DNA from: Aureimonas flava
GTDB taxonomy: Bacteria > Pseudomonadota > Alphaproteobacteria > Rhizobiales > Rhizobiaceae
DNA: 64,000 bases
Assembly (NCBI RefSeq): GCF_003583935.1
Contig: NZ_QYRN01000009.1
Coordinates: forward strand, 124,001 to 188,000
Direction of reading: 5' to 3'
The position numbers and the translations under genes are program-made. How positions within the stretch are numbered: the stretch's first letter is position 1; every line of letters begins with the position of its first letter. The notes below the pieces were generated by a model. The model made no database searches. It was not told the DNA's origin and saw only the letters and a program-made list of their open reading frames with translations. Below are positions 18,766-28,286 of this stretch, piece after piece.

Positions 18766-19533
18766 TCACGTCATCGCGATATGCAGGTGCCCGCCGGCAA
18801 GCGCCGTCCTGGTCGGCGCGTCGAGGACCAGCGGAGGCAGGAGACGCAAGGGTGCGCGCGAGCCGCGCGTCGCCGCGACCAGGATGCGAATCGCCGGGGC
18901 ATGCGCGTCCGAATGCACGGCACGCACGCAAAGGCCGCCGAGCCGGTTGTCGCAGGCCCTCGCGATCTCGGCGAGCTGGTCCGGCCGGCCGATCATGCGC
19001 AGCGCCCCGCCGTGGCGCAGCAACGCGGCGGCCACCGCGAGCCAGCGGCCGGTGAAAGCGGGATCCGGCACGCCCTTGGCGCTGGCGCGCATGGGATGGG
19101 GCGAGACGCGGCCGCCGGCGGGGTGGAACGGCGGGTTGGTGAGCACGAGGTCGAAGGCGGCATCGGCCAGCCCCGCCGCCTCGCGCGCCGGGCGCGGCTG
19201 GAGAAGGTCGAGCTCCGCAAGGTGCAGACGCCCGGCCAGGGCGGCGTTCTCCGGCAGCGCCAGGGTTCCGCGGGCGAGCTCGGCCATGGCCCGGTTGCGC
19301 TCGGCGAGCACGACATGCAGTCCCGGCGCCCGGACCGCCGCGGCCAGGGCGACCGCCCCGGCGCCCGAGCCGAGATCGGCCGCCAGCCCGCCCTGCCCCG
19401 GCTCCACCGTGGCGGCGAGCAGAAGCGCGTCGTCGCCCGACCGGAGGCCGCCGCGCGCCGGCTGAAGGAGATGGAAGGCGCCACCCAGGAAGGCGTCGCA
19501 GGTGACGCCGTCGGCGGGCGCTCCGTCAGGCAC
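18766..19533 (-). CDS. tRNA1(Val) (adenine(37)-N6)-methyltransferase-like protein
   Basis: A 255-residue class I SAM-dependent methyltransferase. The SAM loop LAADLGSGAGAVALA is at about residues 49-63 and the N6-adenine motif NPPF (in VLTNPPFHPAGG) at about 132-135. The N-terminal LLQPARGGLRSGDDALLLAA segment is typical of the YfiC/TrmN6 group. GTG start, overlapping the stop of the small DUF2007 gene by 8 nt. In Rhizobiales this pair often lies next to the polyprenyl synthase gene, as here. Confidence 0.88.
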   Translation of the reverse strand: MPDGAPADGVTCDAFLGGAFHLLQPARGGLRSGDDALLLAATVEPGQGGLAADLGSGAGAVALAAAVRAPGLHVVLAERNRAMAELARGTLALPENAALAGRLHLAELDLLQPRPAREAAGLADAAFDLVLTNPPFHPAGGRVSPHPMRASAKGVPDPAFTGRWLAVAAALLRHGGALRMIGRPDQLAEIARACDNRLGGLCVRAVHSDAHAPAIRILVAATRGSRAPLRLLPPLVLDAPTRTALAGGHLHIAMT

Positions 19534-19753
19534 GGTCGGACAGTTCGTGCGCCAGCCCCGCGTCGGTCAGTAGGCGGCGGGCGCGCTCGACATCGTCGCC
19601 ATCGACCAGGAGGCGGCGCGGCAGGATGCCGATCGAGCCGTCCAGGACGCTCATGTGGCTGTCCGCCAGGAGATGGATGACGTCGGCATCGCGCAGCAGG
19701 GCCTGCGCGAAGGACAGGAGGACGGGATCGTTGGTGCGCAGGAGTTCGATCAT
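19526..19753 (-). CDS. DUF2007 family protein
   Basis: A 75-residue protein starting MIELLRTNDPVLLSFAQALL, with a compact alpha/beta pattern and the closing ILPRRLLVDGDDVERARRLL. This matches the DUF2007 (putative signal-transducing, GlnB-like ferredoxin fold) family. The frame extends upstream but the family's start coincides with this ATG. The stop overlaps the methyltransferase start, so the two are probably translated together. Divergent from the polyprenyl synthase gene. Confidence 0.82.
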   Translation of the reverse strand: MIELLRTNDPVLLSFAQALLRDADVIHLLADSHMSVLDGSIGILPRRLLVDGDDVERARRLLTDAGLAHELSDRA

Positions 19754-19897
19754 GGGAACGTTCAGTGCCCCCAAACCGGCGTGCTCCGCAAGCCGCAAGG
19801 CCGCCTCGGTCGCCGGACGGCGCCGCCGCGCCACTTTACGCACTTGCCGCCCATCGCCCGCCCGGCTATTGCGCGCGCAGCCACACGGAGATGTTCA

Positions 19898-20911
19898 GTG
19901 ACCCTTGCCAGCCCCTTGGATCAGACGAGAGCGGTCGCCTCGATCGACCCGATCCTCGGCCTGACGCGCGCGGACATGGACCGCGTCAACGCGCTGATCC
20001 TGTCCATGGCGGGGTCGAACGTCGAGCTGATCCCCGAGATCGCCGAGCACCTGATCTCGTCCGGCGGCAAGCGGCTCCGCCCGATCCTGACGCTGGCCTC
20101 GGCGCTGGCCTTCGGCTACCGGGGCGACGATCACGTCAAGCTCGCGGCGAGCGTCGAGTTCCTCCACACGGCGACGCTCCTGCACGACGACGTGGTGGAC
20201 GAGAGCGACCTGCGGCGCGGGCGCAAGACCGCGCGCACCATCTGGGGCAACCAGGCGAGCGTTCTGGTCGGCGACTACCTTCTCGGCCAGGCCTTCAAGA
20301 TGATGGTCGAGGTCGGCTCGATGCGCGCGCTGGCGATCCTGTCCAACGCCTCGGCGGTGATCGCCGAGGGCGAGGTGTGGCAGCTTTCGGCGGCCAAGCG
20401 GATCACCACCACGGAAGCGGACTACATGGCGGTGATCGGCGCCAAGACGGCCGCCCTGTTCGCCGCCGCGGCCGAGGTCGGGCCGGTGATCGCGGGCGCC
20501 GGGCCGGCGTTCGAGGCGGCCATGCGCGACTACGGCCTGCATCTCGGCCTCGCCTTCCAGCTCGTGGACGACGTGCTCGACTACGGCGGTTCGGCGGGCG
20601 ATCTCGGCAAGAACGTCGGCGACGACTTCCGCGAGGGAAAGATCACGCTTCCGGTGATCCTCGCCCATGCCGCCGGCACGCCGGCCGAACGCGACTTCTG
20701 GCGATGCGCCATGGAGGAGGGGCGCAACGACGACGCGGCGCTGGCCGAGGCCCGCGAACTGATGGCGCGCCACGGCGCGCTGGAGGCCACCAAGGCCCGC
20801 GCCCGCGAGCACGGGCGCCACGCGTCCGAGGCGCTGTCCCTGCTACCCGCGGGCCCCTATCGCGACGCGCTGGACGCCGTGGTCGCCTTCTCGATCGACC
20901 GCATCCGATAA
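19898..20911 (+). CDS. ispB: octaprenyl/polyprenyl diphosphate synthase
   Basis: A trans-prenyltransferase that makes the long isoprenoid side chain of ubiquinone. The product is 337 residues. The first Asp-rich motif DDVVD lies at residues 97-101 and the second, DDVLD, at 224-228; SGGKRLRP and EGEVWQL are also family hallmarks. The GTG start is supported by GGAG seven bases upstream and excludes the low-complexity in-frame extension before it. Chain length cannot be read reliably from the sequence. Confidence 0.92.
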   Translation: MTLASPLDQTRAVASIDPILGLTRADMDRVNALILSMAGSNVELIPEIAEHLISSGGKRLRPILTLASALAFGYRGDDHVKLAASVEFLHTATLLHDDVVDESDLRRGRKTARTIWGNQASVLVGDYLLGQAFKMMVEVGSMRALAILSNASAVIAEGEVWQLSAAKRITTTEADYMAVIGAKTAALFAAAAEVGPVIAGAGPAFEAAMRDYGLHLGLAFQLVDDVLDYGGSAGDLGKNVGDDFREGKITLPVILAHAAGTPAERDFWRCAMEEGRNDDAALAEARELMARHGALEATKARAREHGRHASEALSLLPAGPYRDALDAVVAFSIDRIR

Positions 20912-21067
20912 TCGTCCGGCAGGCTGGCGTCGCGCGTCGTCGCAAAATAAACATTCTGAACACGGACATGGGTGGGCGCGCTTCACCTGCGCGCAGCACC
21001 GGCAGCGGACAAGGCGGCGATCTTCGGCGCCGACGCGCCGGGGGGGTCGGGAAAGAGGAAGTTCGAC

Positions 21068-22906
21068 GTGGATAGAACGCGCATCTCGCGGATCGCACTC
21101 GCGGCCGCCCTGGCCTCCGCCGTCCTGGCCGGCCCCGCCGGCGCCCAGACCGCCGAACCCGCCGCCCAGGACGCGCCCGCCACCGGAACCGAGCGCGCCA
21201 CGGTGAACGTGCAGTCCCTGTCCGGCGCCTATCTGGCCGCCAAGATGGCGCGCGAGAACCGCCAGCCGGGGATCGCCGCCGACTACTACGACGAGGCGCT
21301 GCGGCTCGATCCGACCTCCGAGGTGCTGCAGCAGGAGGCGATGTTCGCCTATCTCGCGGACGGGCGCTTCAAGGACGGCGTGGATCTCGCCGCCAAGCTC
21401 GTGGACAACGAGACCGTGGGCAAGGTGGCGCAGATCGCCGTGGCGCTCGACGCGCTGCACGACGGCCGTTTCGACGCCGCGATCGAATCCCTCAAGCTGC
21501 GCGACACGAGCGATCTCGACAGCCTCCTGGTCGCCCATCTCTCGGCCTGGGCCGACGTGGGCGCCGGACGCGGCAAGGAGGCGCTCCGTCGGATCGACGA
21601 CCTGCGCGGCGCCTCGTGGTTCGCCGCGTTCAACCAATACCAGACCGGCCTGATCGCCGGCCTCACCGGCAACCTCGACCGAGCGCGCTCCTCGCTCGGC
21701 GCGCTGATCTCGGACCAGAGCTCGGCGCAGACCTCCGTGGACGCCTATATGGCGGGCGCCGAGGCGCTGGCCCGGCTGGAAGCGCGCGCCGGACGCAAGC
21801 GGCAGGCGCTGGACGCGGTGGCGCGGGGTCTGGAGCTCGCTCCCAACTACGAGCCGCTGACCCAGCTCCAGTCCGCCATCCAGGACGGCAAGGAGATCGC
21901 CCCGCCGATCGCCGACGCGCAGGCGGGCGCCGCCGAGACGCTCTACATCCTCGGCCAGGCGATCAATCGCGGCGACGGGCAGGACGTCGCGCTGCTCTAC
22001 TTCCAGTTCGCCCGGGCCGTCGCCAAGACGGCCGACCCCAAGCTCCTGACGGCGCTGGCGGGCATCGCCGACCGCTCCAAGCAGATCGACCTCGCCCTGA
22101 CCTACTACGGGCAGATCCCGGAGGGCTCGCCCTACCGTCGCACGGCCGAGCTGCAGATGGGGCTCGACCTCTGGCAGGCCGACCGCAAGAGCGAGGCGAA
22201 GGTGCACCTGCGCAAGGCGGTCGAGAATTATCCGAGCGACCTCCAGGCGCACCTGGCGCTGGCCGACGTCCTGGCGGCGGACAAGGAATACGCCGAAGCC
22301 GTCACCATGCTCGACAAGGCGCTGACCCTGGCCCCCAAGAACGCGCCCAACCTCTGGAACATCTACTACCAGCGCGGCATCGCCTTCGAGCGCCAGAAGG
22401 AATGGGACAAGGCCGAGCCCGACCTCCGCCGCGCGCTGGAGCTCGAGCCGGACCAGCCGCAGGTCCTGAACTATCTCGGCTATTCCTGGGTCGACATGGA
22501 CCGCAACCTCGACGAGGGGCTGCAGATGATCCGCACCGCCGTCGACCTGCGTCCCAACGACGGCTACATCATCGATTCGCTCGGCTGGGCCTACTATCGC
22601 CTGGGCCGCTTCGACGAGGCGGTGGAGCAGCTCGAGCGCGCCGTGCTCATCATGCCGGCCGATCCGACGCTGAACGATCACCTCGGCGACGCCTACTGGC
22701 GCGTCGGACGCACGCGCGAGGCACGGTTCCAGTGGAACCGCGCGCTGGTGGGCGACCCGGCGCCCGAGGCCGTCGAGGTCGAGAAGATCAAGCGCAAGCT
22801 GGCCGACGGCCTGCCGGCGGCCGAGACCGCCCCCAGGCCCGGGCAGCAGCGCGCGGCCAACGAGAATGCGCCGGCCGAGCCCAAGGCGGCCGCGCAGCCG
22901 AACTGA
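21068..22906 (+). CDS. secreted/periplasmic tetratricopeptide-repeat protein
   Basis: A 612-residue protein with a cleavable signal peptide (about residues 1-24, ending GPAGAQT) and TPR-like helical repeats over most of its length. The clearest repeats are around residues 385-550, for example AHLALADVLAADKEYAEAV and GWAYYRLGRFDEAVEQLERA. GTG start with a GAGGAAG ribosome binding site. Followed 7 nt later by ispE, so co-transcription is likely. TPR proteins are scaffolds; no specific partner is visible. Such a gene upstream of ispE is common in Rhizobiales. Confidence 0.85.
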   Translation: MDRTRISRIALAAALASAVLAGPAGAQTAEPAAQDAPATGTERATVNVQSLSGAYLAAKMARENRQPGIAADYYDEALRLDPTSEVLQQEAMFAYLADGRFKDGVDLAAKLVDNETVGKVAQIAVALDALHDGRFDAAIESLKLRDTSDLDSLLVAHLSAWADVGAGRGKEALRRIDDLRGASWFAAFNQYQTGLIAGLTGNLDRARSSLGALISDQSSAQTSVDAYMAGAEALARLEARAGRKRQALDAVARGLELAPNYEPLTQLQSAIQDGKEIAPPIADAQAGAAETLYILGQAINRGDGQDVALLYFQFARAVAKTADPKLLTALAGIADRSKQIDLALTYYGQIPEGSPYRRTAELQMGLDLWQADRKSEAKVHLRKAVENYPSDLQAHLALADVLAADKEYAEAVTMLDKALTLAPKNAPNLWNIYYQRGIAFERQKEWDKAEPDLRRALELEPDQPQVLNYLGYSWVDMDRNLDEGLQMIRTAVDLRPNDGYIIDSLGWAYYRLGRFDEAVEQLERAVLIMPADPTLNDHLGDAYWRVGRTREARFQWNRALVGDPAPEAVEVEKIKRKLADGLPAAETAPRPGQQRAANENAPAEPKAAAQPN

Positions 22907-22913
22907 CGCCCGC

Positions 22914-23810
22914 ATGGATGCCCTGGTCCGCGAGACGGCGGTCGCCTCGGTCGCCGCGCGCGCCAAGCTCAACTTGGCGCTGCACGTGGTCGGCCGCCGC
23001 GCCGACGGCTACCACGAGCTGGAGAGCCTCGTCGCCTTCGCCGACTTCGGCGACCGGCTCGAGATCGCACCCGCCGAGCGCGACGCGTTTCGCGTCGACG
23101 GGCCGCTCGGGGCGGGCGTGCCGACGGACGCCGCGAACCTCGTTCTCCGGGCGCGGGCGCTGGCGAGGGCCTGCGCGGCGGAGGCAGGGCTCGACCTCGA
23201 ACCGCTGGACATCCGCCTGACCAAACACCTGCCGCACGCGGCGGGCATCGGCGGCGGCTCGGCGGACGCGGGCGCGCTTCTCGCCTGGGTCGTCGCGCGC
23301 CATCCGTCGCTCGGCCCCCGCATCGCCGAACGCTGCGTCGCGCTCGGTGCCGACGTGCCCATGTGCCTCGCCGGCGAGGCGGCCGTGGTGCGCGGCATTG
23401 GCGAACGCCGCGGGCGGCTGGCCGCCCTTCCCGCCCTTCCCGTGGTGCTGGTCAACCCGGGCGTGCCGCTGGCGACGCCCGCCGTGTTCGCCGGCCTCGC
23501 GCGCCGCGACAACGCGCCCCTGCCGCCGCTCCCCGAAGGTTTCGCCGATCTCGGCACGCTGGCCGGCTATCTCGCCGCCACCCGCAACGATCTCGAGCCG
23601 CCGGCCTGCGCGCTGGCGCCGGCGGTGGCGCACGCCGTCGCGGCGCTCCAGGCGAGCGGCGCCGGCTTCGCGCGCATGTCCGGCTCCGGCGCCACCGTGT
23701 TCGGCCTGTTCGCCGACCGGGCGGGGGCGGAGGCGGCCGCGCGCGCCATCGTGGCGGAGCGGCCCGGCTGGTGGGTCCGGGTCTCCTGCCTGACGGGACA
23801 GGGCCGATGA
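22914..23810 (+). CDS. ispE: 4-diphosphocytidyl-2-C-methyl-D-erythritol kinase
   Basis: IspE phosphorylates CDP-methylerythritol in the non-mevalonate isoprenoid pathway. It is a 298-residue GHMP kinase with ARAKLNLALHVVGRRADGYHE at the N-terminus (substrate-binding segment), the ATP loop LPHAAGIGGGSADAGAL (about 106-122) and the C-terminal MSGSGATVFGLF motif. It is 7 nt after the TPR gene and its stop overlaps the moaB-like start (ATGA). Confidence 0.95.
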   Translation: MDALVRETAVASVAARAKLNLALHVVGRRADGYHELESLVAFADFGDRLEIAPAERDAFRVDGPLGAGVPTDAANLVLRARALARACAAEAGLDLEPLDIRLTKHLPHAAGIGGGSADAGALLAWVVARHPSLGPRIAERCVALGADVPMCLAGEAAVVRGIGERRGRLAALPALPVVLVNPGVPLATPAVFAGLARRDNAPLPPLPEGFADLGTLAGYLAATRNDLEPPACALAPAVAHAVAALQASGAGFARMSGSGATVFGLFADRAGAEAAARAIVAERPGWWVRVSCLTGQGR

Positions 23811-24349
23811 CCGATCGCATCTTCGTGCCGCTGCGGATCGCCGTGCTCACCGTGTCGGACACGCGCACCCCGGCGGACGACCGCTCCGGCGACACGCTGG
23901 CGCAGCGGCTGGAAGCGGCGGGCCATGCGCTCGCCGATCGGCGCATCGTCCCCGACGATGTCGCCGCGATCCGCAAGACGGTGCTCGGCTGGTCGCGCGA
24001 CCCGGCCGTGGACGTCGTGCTGACGACGGGCGGCACCGGCTTCACCGGGCGCGACGTGACGCCGGAGGCGCTGGAGCCGATCTTCGAGAAGCGGATGGAC
24101 GGCTTCTCGGCCGTGTTCCACCGCGTGTCCTTCGAGACGATCGGCGTGTCCACGATCCAGTCCCGCGCGACGGCCGGCGTCGTCGACGCGACGTTCGTCT
24201 TCGCGCTGCCCGGCTCGCCCGGCGCCTGCCGGGACGCCTGGGACCATATTCTCGCGGCGCAGCTCGACTACCGCCACCGCCCCTGCAATTTCGTGGAGAT
24301 CATGCCACGCCTCGACGAGCATCTCCGGCGAGGCGGCCTCTCGGCCTGA
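23807..24349 (+). CDS. moaB: molybdenum cofactor biosynthesis protein MoaB/MogA family
   Basis: A 180-residue member of the MoaB/MogA family, which adenylates molybdopterin before metal insertion. Diagnostic segments: VLTVSDTRTPADDRSGDTLA, VLTTGGTGFTGRDVTPEA (the conserved GGTG) and FALPGSPGACRDAWD. Translationally coupled to ispE by an ATGA overlap. MoaB and MogA cannot be separated with certainty from the sequence alone. Confidence 0.9.
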   Translation: MTDRIFVPLRIAVLTVSDTRTPADDRSGDTLAQRLEAAGHALADRRIVPDDVAAIRKTVLGWSRDPAVDVVLTTGGTGFTGRDVTPEALEPIFEKRMDGFSAVFHRVSFETIGVSTIQSRATAGVVDATFVFALPGSPGACRDAWDHILAAQLDYRHRPCNFVEIMPRLDEHLRRGGLSA

Positions 24350-24355
24350 GCGGGA

Positions 24356-24832
24356 TCAGCGCCCCGGCCGCATCCGGCGGGGGCGCAAGGCCCGCAGAAG
24401 GGCGTCGATATCGCCGCCGCGGGACGCCGCCGCCAGCGCGGCGCGCGACACCAGCACGGCACCGCGCCGGCGCGGCATGAGGCGGTCCAGGACCCCGGCG
24501 CGCGGCTCGGGCAGGCGCACGGCGCCGGCCCCGGCGGCGCCCCGCCCCCCGGCGTGGCGCAGGACCCGCTCGATCCAGTCCTCGGGCAGGCGCTCACCCG
24601 CGCGCACCAGCAACACCCACTCGCCCCGCAGCCCGGCGGCGCCCGCCATCGTCTCGCCGGTCGCAGCCAGCCGACAGCCGGCGTGGTCGGCGACGCGCCG
24701 CACATCCTCGTTCTCGGCGTCCAGCACCGCAACGTCCCGCAGGACGCCCTCCACCGCACCGGCGACGAGCGGCGTCAACGTCTGCGCGAGGGCCGCCGGA
24801 TCGTCGGCGCGGTGGATCAGGACCGTCAACAT
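24356..24832 (-). CDS. short glycosyltransferase-like protein
   Basis: A 158-residue protein that resembles the N-terminal half of GT2 glycosyltransferases: MLTVLIHRADDPAALAQTL, then a LAATGETMAGAAGLRGEWVLLVRAG region where GT2 enzymes place the nucleotide-sugar-binding acidic residues, and an Arg-rich tail. It is much shorter than complete GT2 enzymes and a full DXD motif is not evident, so activity is doubtful. An AGGAGG lies unusually close (1 nt) to the ATG. It converges on moaB with a 6-nt gap. Confidence 0.55.
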   Translation of the reverse strand: MLTVLIHRADDPAALAQTLTPLVAGAVEGVLRDVAVLDAENEDVRRVADHAGCRLAATGETMAGAAGLRGEWVLLVRAGERLPEDWIERVLRHAGGRGAAGAGAVRLPEPRAGVLDRLMPRRRGAVLVSRAALAAASRGGDIDALLRALRPRRMRPGR

Positions 24833-24890
24833 GCCTCCTGCGTTAGCGCAAGGCGCCTCGCGCCGCCAGCGTCACCGTTCGTTCCGTTTT

Positions 24891-24905
24891 GTTCTTGTAT
24901 TGTTC
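24891..24905. promoter_or_regulatory. candidate LexA (SOS) box, GTTC-N7-GTTC
   Basis: GTTC ttgtatt GTTC matches the direct-repeat operator used by alphaproteobacterial LexA. It lies 60 bp before the ATG of the radical SAM gene, in the divergent promoter region shared with the glycosyltransferase-like gene. Two further GTTC words lie just upstream (24877 and 24881). Confidence 0.55.
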
Positions 24906-24964
24906 TCTTCCGATGATTAGGATCCTGGTCATACCGGGATCGCACCCGAAGGGAACCTTGTCCC

Positions 24965-26122
24965 ATGTCCGAGATCCGCAGCATCGACCGCGCCGCGCTG
25001 GGCCCCGGCCGCGGCGTCGACATCGCGAACCACATGCTCAACCAGTCGGGCCTGCGGGTCGGTTTCGACCGCCGGCGCGGCCGGGGCGCGGGGCTCAACC
25101 CGTCGGGCCGCTACGAGCCCTTCTCGCGTGCCGCCTTCGACGACGGCTGGAACACGATCGACGAGCTGCCGCCTTTCCGTACCGAGGTGCAGAACGAGAC
25201 GGCGCGCACGATCATCACGCGCAACCAGTCGCCCGACATCTCCTTCGACCGGTCGGTGAACCCCTATCGCGGCTGCGAGCACGGCTGCGTCTACTGCTTC
25301 GCGCGGCCGACGCACGCCTTCATGGGCCTGTCGCCGGGTCTCGACTTCGAATCGAGGCTGTTCGCCAAGCCCAACGCGGCCGAACTCCTGGAGGACGAGC
25401 TGTCGAAGCCCGGCTACGAGCCGCGCTCGATCGCCATCGGCACGAACACCGACCCCTACCAGCCGATCGAGAAGACCCGGCGCATCATGCGCGAGATCCT
25501 GGAGGTGCTCGAGCGGGCCAATCATCCGGTCGGCATCGTCACCAAGTCGGCGCTGGTGACGCGCGACATCGACATCCTCGGCCGCATGGCGGCCAAGGGT
25601 CTGGCGCGCGTCGCCGTGTCGGTCACCACGATGGACCGGCATCTGGCGCGCACCATGGAGCCGCGCGCGGCGACGCCCGCCCGGCGATTCGACGCCGTGC
25701 GCCAACTGACCGACGCCGGCATTCCGACCATGGTGATGACCGCGCCGATCATTCCGGGCCTGACCGACTCCGAGATCGAGCGCCTCCTGGAGGCGGCGGC
25801 CGAGGCGGGCGCGAAGGAGGTCGGCTACGTGCTCCTGCGCCTGCCGCTCGAGGTCTCGCCGCTCTTCAAGGACTGGCTGCTGCGGCACTATCCCAACCGC
25901 TACCGTCACGTGATGGCGCTGCTGCGCGCGATGCGCGACGGCAAGGACTACGACGCCGAATGGGGTCAGCGGATGACCGGCAAGGGCCCTTACGCGCAGC
26001 AGATCCGCCGCCGCTTCGAGCTCGCCGCCAAGCGCCTGGAGCTGAACCTCGACCGCTCCAAGCTGCGCACCGACCTGTTCCGCGCACCCAAGGGCGGCGG
26101 CGTGCAGCTTTCGCTGCTCTGA
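24965..26122 (+). CDS. PA0069-family radical SAM protein (SplB-like)
   Basis: A 385-residue radical SAM enzyme. The 4Fe-4S ligands are Cys104, Cys108 and Cys111 in [15 protein letters not shown], a CxxxCxxC variant shared with spore photoproduct lyase-like proteins. The leader [20 protein letters not shown] and the [18 protein letters not shown] segment are typical of the PA0069 group. Its substrate is not known. A candidate LexA box upstream suggests a DNA damage role, which is inference. Confidence 0.9.
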   Translation: MSEIRSIDRAALGPGRGVDIANHMLNQSGLRVGFDRRRGRGAGLNPSGRYEPFSRAAFDDGWNTIDELPPFRTEVQNETARTIITRNQSPDISFDRSVNPYRGCEHGCVYCFARPTHAFMGLSPGLDFESRLFAKPNAAELLEDELSKPGYEPRSIAIGTNTDPYQPIEKTRRIMREILEVLERANHPVGIVTKSALVTRDIDILGRMAAKGLARVAVSVTTMDRHLARTMEPRAATPARRFDAVRQLTDAGIPTMVMTAPIIPGLTDSEIERLLEAAAEAGAKEVGYVLLRLPLEVSPLFKDWLLRHYPNRYRHVMALLRAMRDGKDYDAEWGQRMTGKGPYAQQIRRRFELAAKRLELNLDRSKLRTDLFRAPKGGGVQLSLL

Positions 26123-26273
26123 ACGGTCGCGGGGGGTGCAAGGTGCCCCCCGTGCGATCGGATCGCCCGGTGCCGCAGCCGGGCGACAGGCGCCGGTGGT
26201 TTCTCCCCGTTCCGCCGCCGCCAAAAGCTCGACGGTTCGCCAACCCGCCGTCGAGCTTGAGAAGGATCGGAGA

Positions 26274-26981
26274 ATGCGCAAGGGTCGCCGCACCATGACC
26301 CGCCACGTCTCCGATCCTTCGCTCCCCTTCCCCCCCACGACCGTTCTGGCCCGATCCGACGCCCTCGCGCCGGACGACGCGCTGGAGCGTGAGCTCCGGG
26401 CCGGGGGCGCCGAGCGCGTCGCCGGCGTGGACGAAGCCGGCCGGGGGCCGCTTGCCGGGCCGGTGGTCGCGGCGGCGGTGATTCTGGACCCGTCCCGCGT
26501 GCCGTCCGGCCTCAACGATTCCAAGAAGCTGCGGGCGGTCGAGCGCGAGCGGCTGTTCCACGAGATCCTCGCGACGGCGCTCGTCGGCATCGGCACGGCG
26601 GGGGCGGTGGAGATCGACCGCGTCAACATTCGGCAGGCCACGCTGAACGCCATGCGACGCGCGCTGGGCGGTCTCGCGCTGCCGGCGTCGCACGCGCTGA
26701 TCGACGGGCGCGATGTGCCGCCCCGCCTCGCCTGCCCCGCGACGGCCGTGATCGGCGGCGACGCGCGCTCCCTGTCGATCGCCGCCGCCTCGATCGTCGC
26801 CAAGGTGACGCGCGACCGCATGATGGCGCATGTGGGCGCCGCCCATCCGGGCTACGGGTTCGACCGCCACATGGGCTACGGAACGGCGGCGCATCTGGCC
26901 GCCATCGAGGCGGACGGCCCCTGCCCGCACCATCGGCGCAGCTTCGCCCCGATCGCCGCGCGGCTCCGGCGCGGCGCCTGA
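26274..26981 (+). CDS. rnhB: ribonuclease HII
   Basis: RNase HII cuts the RNA strand at single ribonucleotides in DNA. The 235-residue protein has [19 protein letters not shown] with the catalytic Asp53 and Glu54, then [16 protein letters not shown] and a late [15 protein letters not shown] segment holding the remaining acidic ligands nearby. Two starts are plausible (26274 and 26295); both precede a Pro/Asp-rich extension of about 40 residues before the conserved domain. Confidence 0.94.
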   Translation: MRKGRRTMTRHVSDPSLPFPPTTVLARSDALAPDDALERELRAGGAERVAGVDEAGRGPLAGPVVAAAVILDPSRVPSGLNDSKKLRAVERERLFHEILATALVGIGTAGAVEIDRVNIRQATLNAMRRALGGLALPASHALIDGRDVPPRLACPATAVIGGDARSLSIAAASIVAKVTRDRMMAHVGAAHPGYGFDRHMGYGTAAHLAAIEADGPCPHHRRSFAPIAARLRRGA

Positions 26982-27050
26982 GGCGCCTCCGGGCCGCGCG
27001 GCATCGGGCAGCGGGGCCTGCGCGCAGCGGATGCCCGGCCTTCGTGCCAA

Positions 27051-27077
27051 CAAAAAAGCCGCCCCGAAGGGCGGCTC
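27051..27077 (-). terminator. rho-independent terminator of the ATP synthase F0 operon
   Basis: On the minus strand the stem gccgccc / gggcggc with a short ttcg-type loop is followed by six T residues. It is 26 nt beyond the atpF stop and ends the F0 operon. The same hairpin may also insulate the convergent rnhB transcript. Confidence 0.85.
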
Positions 27078-27102
27078 GATCTGCGTGCGGGTGCGACGGA
27101 CT

Positions 27103-27585
27103 TCAGTTGAGCCGGCGCCGCACCTCCTCGATGGAGCGTTCGGTCATCCGGCCGTCGTTGCCGAGATTGCGCTCGCCGATGATGCGGGTCGCCGCGTCGA
27201 TCGCGATGTTGACGGCGGAGGCGCGCACCTCTGCGATCGCGTCGGACTCGGCCTGGGCGATCTTCTGCTCGGCCACCTGGGTGCGCCGGGCGACGTATTC
27301 CTCGCTTTTGACGCGCGCTTCCTCGACCAGGGCCGACGCCTCGCGCTGGGCGCTGGCGACGATCTCGCGGGCCTCCGCCTCGGCCTCGCGGCGGCGGCGC
27401 TGGTAGTCGGCGAGCTGGCGCTTGGCCTCTTCCTTCAACTCGCGTGCCTCCTCCATCTCGTTCTCGATCCGCTTGGCGCGGTTGTCGAGCGAGCGGGCGG
27501 CCATGGCGGGCGCCTTGAAGTAGGCGACGATGGCGAGGAACAGTACCAGGCCGACAAGAGCCCAGAAGGTCGCGTCGAAATGCAT
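27103..27585 (-). CDS. atpF: F0F1 ATP synthase subunit b
   Basis: A 160-residue peripheral-stalk subunit: short N-terminus, a membrane span at about residues 7-26, then a long charged coiled coil (about 30-140). It pairs with the b' subunit encoded just upstream. Presence of two different b-type genes is typical of alphaproteobacteria and photosynthetic lineages. The gene is 11 nt after the b' stop and is the last gene before the operon terminator. Confidence 0.92.
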   Translation of the reverse strand: MHFDATFWALVGLVLFLAIVAYFKAPAMAARSLDNRAKRIENEMEEARELKEEAKRQLADYQRRRREAEAEAREIVASAQREASALVEEARVKSEEYVARRTQVAEQKIAQAESDAIAEVRASAVNIAIDAATRIIGERNLGNDGRMTERSIEEVRRRLN

Positions 27586-27596
27586 GGTTCAGCTCC

Positions 27597-28214
27597 TCAG
27601 GCGCGAACGGCGCGGACGGCTGTGGCGACGTCCTCGCGGGGCACGTCGGTGCCGGTCAGCTCGGTCAGGATGGCCTCGGCAGCTTCCGTCGCGATCGTGT
27701 CGACGTCCGCGAGGGCTCGGGCCTTGATGTCGGCGATGCGGGCCTGCGCCGCATCCAGCTTGGCGTCCAGCTCGCCCTCGATGCGCTTGCGCTCCGCATC
27801 CGCGCCCGAGCGGGCCGAATCGCGGGCCTCGCCGGCGATCTTCTGCGAGTTGGCGCGGGCGCTGGCGAGTTCCTGCTCGTAGGCGGCCTGCGCCTCGTCG
27901 GCGTCGGCGCGCATGCGCTCTGCGGCCTCGAGGTCGGCGGCGATGCGCTCGCGGCGGTTCTCGAGGACCGATGCGATGCGCGGGACGATCGTCTTCGACA
28001 GGACGTAGTAGAAGACGCCGAAGGTGATCGCCAGCCACAGGATCTGCGAGGCGAAGAATTCGGGGTTCAGCGGCGGAAAGGTTCCACCGGCCTCGTGCGC
28101 GCCCTCGGGCACGCCGATGGCTTCGGAGGTCTGGGGGGTCGGGGCGGCGGTCAACGGCGTTCCATGGCCATCAGGCGCACCCTCCGTCTGCGCGAAAGCT
28201 TCGGTGACAAACAT
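27597..28214 (-). CDS. atpG: F0F1 ATP synthase subunit b'
   Basis: A 205-residue b'-type stalk subunit. It has an unusually long N-terminal extension (about 65 residues, rich in Pro, Gly and Thr) before the membrane span (about 70-90, FFASQILWLAITFGVFYYV), followed by a charged coiled coil. The start chosen (MFVTEAFAQTEG) matches the common alphaproteobacterial N-terminus, which may be processed. It lies between atpE and atpF. The symbol for b' varies (atpG, atpX or atpF2). Confidence 0.9.
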   Translation of the reverse strand: MFVTEAFAQTEGAPDGHGTPLTAAPTPQTSEAIGVPEGAHEAGGTFPPLNPEFFASQILWLAITFGVFYYVLSKTIVPRIASVLENRRERIAADLEAAERMRADADEAQAAYEQELASARANSQKIAGEARDSARSGADAERKRIEGELDAKLDAAQARIADIKARALADVDTIATEAAEAILTELTGTDVPREDVATAVRAVRA

Positions 28215-28286
28215 GTCCCACTCCGATGATACGGGTCCGGCCGCCCCCTTCGGAGCGGCCGGCTGCACAATCCCGGTAAACGTCGA

